DNA from: a virus
Reading direction: 5' to 3' (one strand)
IMG/VR virus record: IMGVR_UViG_3300046804_002040
Coordinates: 1 to 32,001 of that record
DNA: 32,001 nucleotides
In this document: positions 14,928 to 22,288 of the stretch, piece after piece
How positions within the stretch are numbered: position 1 is the stretch's first letter
How the letters are laid out: every line of letters starts with the position of its first letter
Position numbers and translations under genes: made by a program
The notes under the pieces: model-generated
Told to the model about the DNA's origin: nothing
Seen by the model: only the letters and a program-made list of their open reading frames with translations
Databases searched by the model: none

Positions 14928-17375
14928 ATGGCATTACTACGTTCGGGCACTAGAATATACGGAAACGCAACTATCGACACTGTATTAGTGGTCGATGGTA
15001 CCGACGCCGCAACTAGTAACACGACAGGTGCTCTTAAAGTAGCAGGTGGTATCGGGGTAACCGGTAACATCTTTACATCAGCCAATGTAACATCTCTTAA
15101 CGCTAACTTGGGTAATCTTGCGGTAGCAAATTACTTTCAAGGCACACTAACTACTTCAAGTCAACCTAACATCACAAGTTTAGGTGAACTTACTGGATTA
15201 TCAGTAACTGGTAACACAGTTTTAAATGGTAATCTCGTTATTAACGGGACTACTACAACTATATCTAGTAACAATACTACCTATTCAGATAGTATAATAG
15301 AACTACATACACAGGCTAATTTAGATCCGTTAACTGTAGATGACGGCAAAGATGTAGGTATTCGTGTACACTACTTCAAATCTAGTGATAAACACGCTTT
15401 CTTTGGTGTTTCAAACGACACAACTGCATTTGAATATTATTCAGATGGCACAGAGACAGATGGTGTATTCAGTGGAACTTACGGTAACATAAAGGGTGCT
15501 AGCTACATTTCAGAAGCATCTACCGGAACTGCTCCGTTATTTGTAAAATCAACAACAGAAGTTGCAAATCTAACAGCACAGTTTGCTAATGTTGCAAACA
15601 CTGCTAGTTCGGCTACTACAGCTGGTACAGTAACAACAAACGCACAACCAAACATCACAAGTGTTGGTACATTAAGTACACTAACAGTAACTGGATTAAA
15701 GACATTTGGTGCACCAAGTTCAATTAAGATTACAGGCGGCTCAAGTGGCTATGTCCTATCTACGGATGGTTCTGGTAACTTAAGCTGGATAGCACCTTCT
15801 ACTGCTACGGGCACAGGTAATGCAAACGTTGCAGGTAGCAACACACAAATTCAATATAATGATGGTACTAACTTAAGTGCGAGTGCCAATCTAACATTTA
15901 ACGATGTAACTAAAACATTAACAGTAGACAAGATTGTTGCGAATGGTGCAGGATTAACTAGCATCGCTGGTGCTAATGTTACTGGATTCGTTGCGAATGC
16001 AAACGTCGCTAATGTTGCATATAGTGTTTCTGGTGCTAATGTATCAGGTGCAGTTAACTATGCAACTACTGCAAATAGTGTTTCGGGCTCTAATGTAAGT
16101 GGTCAAGTATCCAATGCATTGGTAGCAGGTACAGTGTACACTAATGCACAACCTAACATCACATCAGTTGGTACATTAACAAAATTAGATGTTACTGGTA
16201 ATGTTTCTGCTAATTATTTTATCGGTGACGGTAGTCAACTAACCGGTCTTAACGCAGCCGCGTTGACAGGTAACTTCCATGCATGTGTAATATCAAATGT
16301 AAGCAACATCGTAGCTGGTTCTGCTTTAGATATCGTAGTCGATTATGCTAACAGTAGTTATCCAGCTGGTGTATTTACTATCAATCAATTAGGTCCAGTA
16401 TCAATAACTACAACTGATATTTGGCAAGGTGGTGGTACTAATAAAAACGCTTACGCTAACTATATCGCAAGTTCAATTAATACTCAAAACGTTTCGATTA
16501 CATTCAGTGTTGCTAATGCTACTTTTGATATTAAGTCTACTGACACTATCACAATTGGTGGAAGTTCAGTTACTGGTGCAAACATTATTGCTTTGGGTAT
16601 TACTGGCACAGGTGGCACATATGTCATTCCTAGCGGATACTTAAGCACAACACCCCAAACACAAGCAAGCAGTCCTGTTACAGTAAACTTAACTACAAGT
16701 CGTGGTTTATACGCATCAACAGGTACTACATTAACAACTAATCAGCCTGTACCGTTCAACGTTACTGCATTGAGTGGCTCGTTCCCGGCAAGCACAGTTC
16801 CATATTGGAGCTTGAATCAAACATTTACATGGTCTGCTACAACTACATCAGGAGCAGTCGTTGCATCTGGTAATGTAACATACGCAAACACAGCAAACAG
16901 TATCAGCGGTACACTAGTATCAAATGGTGCAACATCGGGTACAAGTACATCATTAGACAGTACAATGTCTTATACTATTACAAGTAGTGATTACACTGGT
17001 GCAGGAGCATACGGTGCTGGTACTAGAACAATGACCGCTACTGTAAATGGTACAGTAGCCGCAGCAACAAAATATTACCCATTGTTCTGGAAGATAACAA
17101 GTAACAGCACATTGCCGACATTCACTACAAGTGATTCACACAATAGTAATAATTATGCATTAGGACAAGGAGCAAGCACATCATCAACAGCTACCAACTA
17201 TCTATGGTTAGCGACACCGAATACAACTTCACATACATTTAAACACGTATTCTTGGGTTCAGACATTGTTGACACCCCAGATGTAACTGGTACAACAACG
17301 ATATCAGGACAAACATACAGTGTATGGGGATTCACGAACTTTAGCCAAGTGGCATCTATTGTAACAACTTCATAA
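14928..17375 (+). CDS. Protein H: modular fibre-like protein with a distinct C-terminal half
   Basis: This 815-residue protein starts MALLRSGTRIYGNATIDT, like F. The module TSNTTGALKVAGGIGVTGN lies at about 25-45. A divergent form of the module that gives DRG...FMGW elsewhere lies at about 100-170, here reading DVGIRVHYF and HAFFGV. QPNITS(V/L)G motifs recur three times. Near residue 280-320 is the AGSNTQIQYNDG...LTFND module. From about residue 449 a ~365-residue Ser/Thr-rich region begins with VISNVSNIVAGSALDIV; I do not recognise this as a named domain, and it is not obviously shared with the other proteins. AAGG precedes the ATG. The stop is one base from the next start, so H and I may be translationally coupled. 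Confidence 0.82.
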   Translation: MALLRSGTRIYGNATIDTVLVVDGTDAATSNTTGALKVAGGIGVTGNIFTSANVTSLNANLGNLAVANYFQGTLTTSSQPNITSLGELTGLSVTGNTVLNGNLVINGTTTTISSNNTTYSDSIIELHTQANLDPLTVDDGKDVGIRVHYFKSSDKHAFFGVSNDTTAFEYYSDGTETDGVFSGTYGNIKGASYISEASTGTAPLFVKSTTEVANLTAQFANVANTASSATTAGTVTTNAQPNITSVGTLSTLTVTGLKTFGAPSSIKITGGSSGYVLSTDGSGNLSWIAPSTATGTGNANVAGSNTQIQYNDGTNLSASANLTFNDVTKTLTVDKIVANGAGLTSIAGANVTGFVANANVANVAYSVSGANVSGAVNYATTANSVSGSNVSGQVSNALVAGTVYTNAQPNITSVGTLTKLDVTGNVSANYFIGDGSQLTGLNAAALTGNFHACVISNVSNIVAGSALDIVVDYANSSYPAGVFTINQLGPVSITTTDIWQGGGTNKNAYANYIASSINTQNVSITFSVANATFDIKSTDTITIGGSSVTGANIIALGITGTGGTYVIPSGYLSTTPQTQASSPVTVNLTTSRGLYASTGTTLTTNQPVPFNVTALSGSFPASTVPYWSLNQTFTWSATTTSGAVVASGNVTYANTANSISGTLVSNGATSGTSTSLDSTMSYTITSSDYTGAGAYGAGTRTMTATVNGTVAAATKYYPLFWKITSNSTLPTFTTSDSHNSNNYALGQGASTSSTATNYLWLATPNTTSHTFKHVFLGSDIVDTPDVTGTTTISGQTYSVWGFTNFSQVASIVTTS

Positions 17376-17376
17376 T

Positions 17377-19659
17377 ATGGCATTCTTATCATTCCCATCA
17401 CCGACGCAACTGAGAAACTTGTCTGACCCGTCATCTAATACCGACGCGGCGACAAAGCAGTATGTCGATGCCGCATTAAGCGGCGGAACTGGTACGATTG
17501 TTGTAGCTAATGTTACTGCTACCGGTGAGATTTCTGCAAATACAGTAGTAGCAAACAGTGCTAACTTGGGTAACACAGTTGATGCAAATTATTTCATTGG
17601 TGATGGTTTATATCTTTCTAACATACCTGGTTCTAATGTAACCGGTCAAGTAGCTAACGCATTAGTCGCAGGCACTGTTTATACTAATGCACAACCAAAT
17701 ATCACTAGTGTAGGTACACTAACAAGTTTAACTGTTAGTGGTAATGTCACTGCTGGTAATATCAAAACTGACCATTTGTTGTATGCTAATGGAACAGCAT
17801 ATACACTTGCTTCTTTCACAAACGATGGTGGATATTTAACATCTGCTGACATGAGTAGCTATGCAACTCAGACAGATGTAAGTAATGCAGTAGCAAACTT
17901 AGTAGCAAGTGCTCCGGCAGCATTGGATACATTGAACGAGTTGGCAAATGCTTTAGGTAATGACGCTAGCTTCTCTACTACACTTACTAACAGTTTAGCC
18001 AATAAGTTAAGTACAAGCTCTTTTAATTCTACAGCAAACACATGGATTGCTACACAGTCAACTAGCAATTTAACTGAAGGTACTAATCTATATTTTACCG
18101 AATCTCGTGCTAATTCTGCAATTGATGCCCGTGTAACGAAATCATTTGTTGATAACTTATCTATCACTAACATTGGTACACTAACATCTCTTACGGTTGA
18201 AGGTATTACTGACTTAGGTGATGTTGGTAATATACGAATTGCCGGTGGTAACGCTAACTTTATATTAACAACTGATGGCAGTGGTAATCTATCTTGGGTT
18301 GCACCTTCTAGCAGCGCAGGTTCGTTGACCGCTGATGTAGATAGTTTTACTGGTAACGGTGTACAAACTGCATTCACATTAACAAATGCACCACAAGGCG
18401 CAAACTATTCAATTGTTGCAGTTCAAGGTATCGTTCAACCTAAATCAGCATACACTATCAGTGGCTCAACATTGACTTTCAGTGAAGCTCCTGGCGACAC
18501 TGCTGATATTGAAGTCACTACATTTGGTGGCAATGTATCATCGGGCGGAAGCAGTAACGTTGCAGTGACAGTAAGTGGCAACGCACAACCAAACATTACG
18601 TCAGTTGGAACATTGACAAGTTTATCTGTAGGTGATATTAGCATCACAGGCAACATTCTTCCAACTGCAAACATAACATATAACTTAGGTAGCCCTACAG
18701 CAAGATTCAAAGACATTTATTTGTCAGGAACTACTATTGACTTGGCTGGTGCAACAATCAAAACTGATGCGGCAACTGGTGCTATCGCATTGATACCGCA
18801 ACCAACTGTTGCTGTGCCCAATCCAATCGGTATCGTTATTACTACTTCAGGTACTCTCGCTACGGTAACTACTACTGCCGGTGAAGCAAACGTATCTCAT
18901 ATTTCTAACGCAGTTAACAACAGTGCTAACTTTGCATCAACTGACTATGTTGATAGTGCAGTCGCAAACCTAGTTAACTCAGCACCATCTGCTCTAAATA
19001 CATTGAATGAACTAGCTACTGCATTGGGCAATGACGCTAGCTTCTCAACTACAGTTACCAACAGTTTAGCTAATAAACTAAACAGTAACGCATTTACATA
19101 CGCTAACATTACCGGTAAGCCTACTTTAGGTAACATCAGCACTGTTAATTTAGACGGAAACGCAAGTAATATCTTATACGGTAATGGTACGTTTGCAGCA
19201 GTTCCTGCGCAGGGGGTAACTCTCAACGCATATTCAAATTCAAGTGTATTCCCTAGTTCAAACGACGGAGCAATGGCATTTGCATTAGATACTGCGGTAT
19301 TATACATCAGAAACAGCAACGCATGGGTAGCAGTTAAGTCAGCTAACCCACAATATATCACATTGAATCAACCAGGACCAATTACAACTCCAGTGACCGG
19401 TACCGCAAGGTATTATCCAAAAGGCAATATCACAATTAGTAATGTATATGCTTACTTAGGAACTCCTAGTTCATCAAATCTTACATTTAACCTATATAAA
19501 AACGGGTCTAATGTAGGACTATTCACAGTTAGTGCTAATGCTTATGTTATGTCAACGGCTTCAACTAATATCACAATGACTTCAAGTGATTATTTGACAT
19601 TGGGTGTTGCTACTGGTACAGGGGCAACTGACTTGAAGGTTGATTTAGAGTATAAATAA
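17377..19659 (+). CDS. Protein I: tail-fibre-like protein, first gene of cassette 1 (I-J-K-L)
   Basis: This 760-residue protein starts with a TDAATKQYVDAAL segment typical of phage fibres. It contains twice, at about 166-210 and 523-568, the phage fibre repeat of the form ALDTLNELANALGND followed by FSTTLTNSLANK. QPNITSVGTL motifs, an FTGNG...SEAPGD module (about 322-390) and an ARFKDIYLSG module (about 430-470) follow. The last 100 residues (from LNQPGPITTP to DLKVDLEYK) match the end of protein P. No Shine-Dalgarno is evident at this start, which lies one base after the stop of H, so translation probably depends on ribosomes finishing H. The stop codon lies in a perfect late-promoter octamer. 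Confidence 0.85.
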   Translation: MAFLSFPSPTQLRNLSDPSSNTDAATKQYVDAALSGGTGTIVVANVTATGEISANTVVANSANLGNTVDANYFIGDGLYLSNIPGSNVTGQVANALVAGTVYTNAQPNITSVGTLTSLTVSGNVTAGNIKTDHLLYANGTAYTLASFTNDGGYLTSADMSSYATQTDVSNAVANLVASAPAALDTLNELANALGNDASFSTTLTNSLANKLSTSSFNSTANTWIATQSTSNLTEGTNLYFTESRANSAIDARVTKSFVDNLSITNIGTLTSLTVEGITDLGDVGNIRIAGGNANFILTTDGSGNLSWVAPSSSAGSLTADVDSFTGNGVQTAFTLTNAPQGANYSIVAVQGIVQPKSAYTISGSTLTFSEAPGDTADIEVTTFGGNVSSGGSSNVAVTVSGNAQPNITSVGTLTSLSVGDISITGNILPTANITYNLGSPTARFKDIYLSGTTIDLAGATIKTDAATGAIALIPQPTVAVPNPIGIVITTSGTLATVTTTAGEANVSHISNAVNNSANFASTDYVDSAVANLVNSAPSALNTLNELATALGNDASFSTTVTNSLANKLNSNAFTYANITGKPTLGNISTVNLDGNASNILYGNGTFAAVPAQGVTLNAYSNSSVFPSSNDGAMAFALDTAVLYIRNSNAWVAVKSANPQYITLNQPGPITTPVTGTARYYPKGNITISNVYAYLGTPSSSNLTFNLYKNGSNVGLFTVSANAYVMSTASTNITMTSSDYLTLGVATGTGATDLKVDLEYK
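19651..19658 (+). promoter_or_regulatory. T4-type late promoter, perfect consensus (TATAAATA)
   Basis: TATAAATA matches the T4 late octamer exactly. It is also the coding sequence for the last two residues of protein I plus two bases of its stop codon. It lies 16 nt before the ATG of J, just enough for a short leader with the AAAGGA ribosome-binding site. Confidence 0.75.
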
Positions 19660-19674
19660 ACAAAGGAATAATTA

Positions 19675-20586
19675 ATGCTTGTAAGAATTAAACAAACATC
19701 AACGTCAACAATCACAGAATTATTGGCAAATTTAAAAACAATCATCACCGGTGCGATGACCACCACAACTGTCAATGGTGTAGTTAAACCTAGCAACCTA
19801 ACAAATATTGATTCTGCTAACTCATCTGTGTTGGGCACAATCTGGACTAATAGTAACTCACTTTATTCTAACCCAACGGGAAACGACTATAAAAAGAAAA
19901 ACAATGCATACACAACCTACGAACATTGGTTTAAACTATCTGCAAGTTCAACTAAATTGGCAGTAGAGTATGGTAATAATTATGCAAATACTGCACTCAA
20001 TACATCAGGAGCACTAACATCATTGATTGATGCAACTGCAACTGATAAAACAATTGACGTTATCATCACTGATAAAATTTTCTTTGTTAATCAAGCACCA
20101 ACTCGTGGAATGGCATTACTATGCGATGTTTCTAAGAATGGTATGAACCGTTACTTCACCGATTCAATGATGATGGCAGGCTGTGTCCCGACAGCAGCGG
20201 ACGATACTGGTGTACCTGATGCATATTATCAAGTATTCAGTATACCAAAAGCATACAGTTTATCATCATCCACTTATACTAACCAAACAGGTATGTATCT
20301 ACACAATCTATCTGCGGAGTTAGCACCTGATGCTAAAAATAAAACAACTAAAGTACCATTGTCCACTTGTTACATAGGTAATCAACAACAAGGTTTATAT
20401 CCTATCTACGGAGTAAAGGGATTTTCTAATAGTCCTATCTTTTTTGATGCAGGTATTATGTATGATAGTGACAATAAAGTTTATTATACAACTGGTAAAT
20501 TGGCAGCGAGCGGAACTTCTAGTACGGTTGTATACGCAGAAGGTAACGCATATCAAGGATCACAAATTGTGATTGAAGGAGAATAA
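19675..20586 (+). CDS. Protein J: virion-associated protein, paralogue of Q
   Basis: This 303-residue protein of unknown function begins MLVRIKQTSTSTITELLANL, an N-terminus of the form M[LFY][VC][KR]-aromatic/aliphatic that K, Q and R also have. The middle holds DVIITDKIFFVN...GMALLCDVSKNG, which aligns with the corresponding segment of Q (ELIIILTNKSLVLI...CIGWVDITSNG). It has three Cys residues and no membrane helix, signal peptide or enzyme motif. AAAGGA precedes the ATG and a consensus late promoter lies just upstream. It stands between a fibre gene and K, as Q does between T and R. It could be a fibre-associated adhesin or a structural connector. Confidence 0.75.
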   Translation: MLVRIKQTSTSTITELLANLKTIITGAMTTTTVNGVVKPSNLTNIDSANSSVLGTIWTNSNSLYSNPTGNDYKKKNNAYTTYEHWFKLSASSTKLAVEYGNNYANTALNTSGALTSLIDATATDKTIDVIITDKIFFVNQAPTRGMALLCDVSKNGMNRYFTDSMMMAGCVPTAADDTGVPDAYYQVFSIPKAYSLSSSTYTNQTGMYLHNLSAELAPDAKNKTTKVPLSTCYIGNQQQGLYPIYGVKGFSNSPIFFDAGIMYDSDNKVYYTTGKLAASGTSSTVVYAEGNAYQGSQIVIEGE

Positions 20587-20589
20587 TCA

Positions 20590-21966
20590 ATGTTTTGTAA
20601 AGTAACACTTATGGGTGACGCAAGGTCACAAAATCAACAGTTAATGAAGGCTGTCAGAGCAATTGCAACCGCTAGTGCCAACTCAACACCATCCGTAACT
20701 GGTAGTACAGCTTACAATAACGCTAGTACAGGTCAGTATGAGGTAATTACGACCGTTTTGGATAACACAGTAGCTGGTGGATGGACAGTAAAATCGGATC
20801 AAACAACACTGAATAGCAGTATTATATCAACTAACTCTTTTTTAGAAAGTTTATTGTTGTATAGAGATACTGGTAAATCTGGATTACCTTATTTGTGGTT
20901 CAGTATGATTGAAGGTGCATATACTAGCAGTCAGATTAATTATGGTCCTTTCCTGTCATTTGGATATGCAACAACTTTGGCAAATTGTAATTATGGTTCC
21001 GGATATAACGTTACTGGAACATATTCGGCAGGAACCGCTTCTACTTCGGTATATGCAGGCGGATGTCCATTCACCACCTCAACATTCATATATGATTATA
21101 ATAGGGTCGCAGGCATATCCAGTAGTGCAACCAGAGTTTATTACATCTCAGCCACTAGCGAATTCATTCATATACAGCAAGATGTTGCTTCAACAAGTGT
21201 AGCTCATTGTGGTTCATGGTTTCATTTAGGACTTAGAACCAATAGTTCATGGGAAGACAATTATAATGACAATCCATATTGGGTTGCGTTGTGGTGTAGC
21301 CAAGGATCTAATAGTGCGTATACAGGACAAGCTAGTGATGCTGCTGGGTATTGGACTGTAATGAGAACAATTGACACAACTACGGGAACAGTAGGGTCAG
21401 CAGTAAACATTTGGAGAGCAACTAATCCTGGATCAAGTGCTGGTAGCTACACCACCATGAGCCCATTGACCAATGTTCAATATGCAGCCACTTACAGTAC
21501 TCCATATTATAGACAAATCGCTCCGCAGAATCCCACAACTGTTCCGTTTAGTTACCCAACTAATTATAGTTCTGCTGGTTCAAATGGAGGAACCGGATAT
21601 ACATTAGGAACCTGGCAAGGCACAGGTTCTACCACCGCATTACAAACAGATATCTTTAATGTATATTGGGCTACGGCCACCCAGGTACCGTCAGTGGGTG
21701 TTACATCCGATTCTACTACAAATGCGTTGATTAGTCCTGCATTACCGATGTATATACGATATACTGGAACTAGTAATTTTGGCGGATATATGAAGAACTT
21801 GTTTCAGGGTGGTATATATAGCTCTGCCGCAGAATTAGATTTATACCATGTTCCTGATGCATCTTATACTATTGACGGAACAACCTATATTGGTATCAGA
21901 ATGGGATATGTTGCTAGTAGCTCCGGACCTAATCCTAGACAGCTTCTATATGTAAAGGCTTCATAA
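20590..21966 (+). CDS. Protein K: virion-associated protein, paralogue of R
   Basis: This 458-residue protein of unknown function aligns with R along its length. Shared text includes STPS near residue 33, VTTVLxN...GGW in K as ITTVLDN...GGW, the core YYISATSEFIHI...WFHLGLRT...W...YNDNPYWV (from about residue 182), and a C-terminus with IDGTTYIGIRMG and LYVKAS. It is rich in Trp, Tyr, Ser and Thr, a composition common in beta-rich receptor-binding or virion surface proteins. A strong GGAG precedes the ATG, 3 nt after the stop of J, so J and K are one translational pair. The N-terminal ~30 residues resemble those of J, which suggests a common docking segment. No catalytic motif is recognised. 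Confidence 0.75.
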   Translation: MFCKVTLMGDARSQNQQLMKAVRAIATASANSTPSVTGSTAYNNASTGQYEVITTVLDNTVAGGWTVKSDQTTLNSSIISTNSFLESLLLYRDTGKSGLPYLWFSMIEGAYTSSQINYGPFLSFGYATTLANCNYGSGYNVTGTYSAGTASTSVYAGGCPFTTSTFIYDYNRVAGISSSATRVYYISATSEFIHIQQDVASTSVAHCGSWFHLGLRTNSSWEDNYNDNPYWVALWCSQGSNSAYTGQASDAAGYWTVMRTIDTTTGTVGSAVNIWRATNPGSSAGSYTTMSPLTNVQYAATYSTPYYRQIAPQNPTTVPFSYPTNYSSAGSNGGTGYTLGTWQGTGSTTALQTDIFNVYWATATQVPSVGVTSDSTTNALISPALPMYIRYTGTSNFGGYMKNLFQGGIYSSAAELDLYHVPDASYTIDGTTYIGIRMGYVASSSGPNPRQLLYVKAS

Positions 21967-21967
21967 A

Positions 21968-22249
21968 ATGCCTAGTAGCGTAGTCCCGACATTTTTTAAA
22001 AAAACAGTTAGTTTATCTACGTCTGTCGTATCAGAAGATGTGTTGACTGAAAGCCTGTATGTGTCAGTTACTCCCGTTATGACTAACAGACAATTTACTA
22101 ATTCCCAAACATCATTATCCATACAAACAGTCCTAGAAGATTCATTATCCGAAGCAATAAGTTTGAGTTTTAAACCCATCTACAAAATCATGCAAACAAC
22201 CGAATCTACCACTAGCACCAACAATAATTATCAGTACTGGACAGACTAA
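21968..22249 (+). CDS. Protein L: 93-residue unknown protein, last gene of cassette 1
   Basis: I do not recognise this protein. It is rich in Ser, Thr and Val, with SxS..VxxDxLxESL-type spacing repeated (VVSEDVLTESL near residues 20-30 and VLEDSLSEAISL near 55-66). It starts one base after the stop of K with no Shine-Dalgarno, so it probably relies on coupled translation. It occupies the slot that S occupies in the second cassette, although the two are not clearly similar in sequence. It may be a small virion or chaperone protein. Confidence 0.6.
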   Translation: MPSSVVPTFFKKTVSLSTSVVSEDVLTESLYVSVTPVMTNRQFTNSQTSLSIQTVLEDSLSEAISLSFKPIYKIMQTTESTTSTNNNYQYWTD

Positions 22250-22258
22250 CCCAAAACA

Positions 22259-22266
22259 GATAAATA
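22259..22266 (+). promoter_or_regulatory. T4-type late promoter (GATAAATA)
   Basis: GATAAATA lies in the short gap after protein L, 22 nt before the ATG of protein M. It is identical to the motif before protein A. Confidence 0.65.
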
Positions 22267-22288
22267 TAACATATAAAAGGTATTCATA

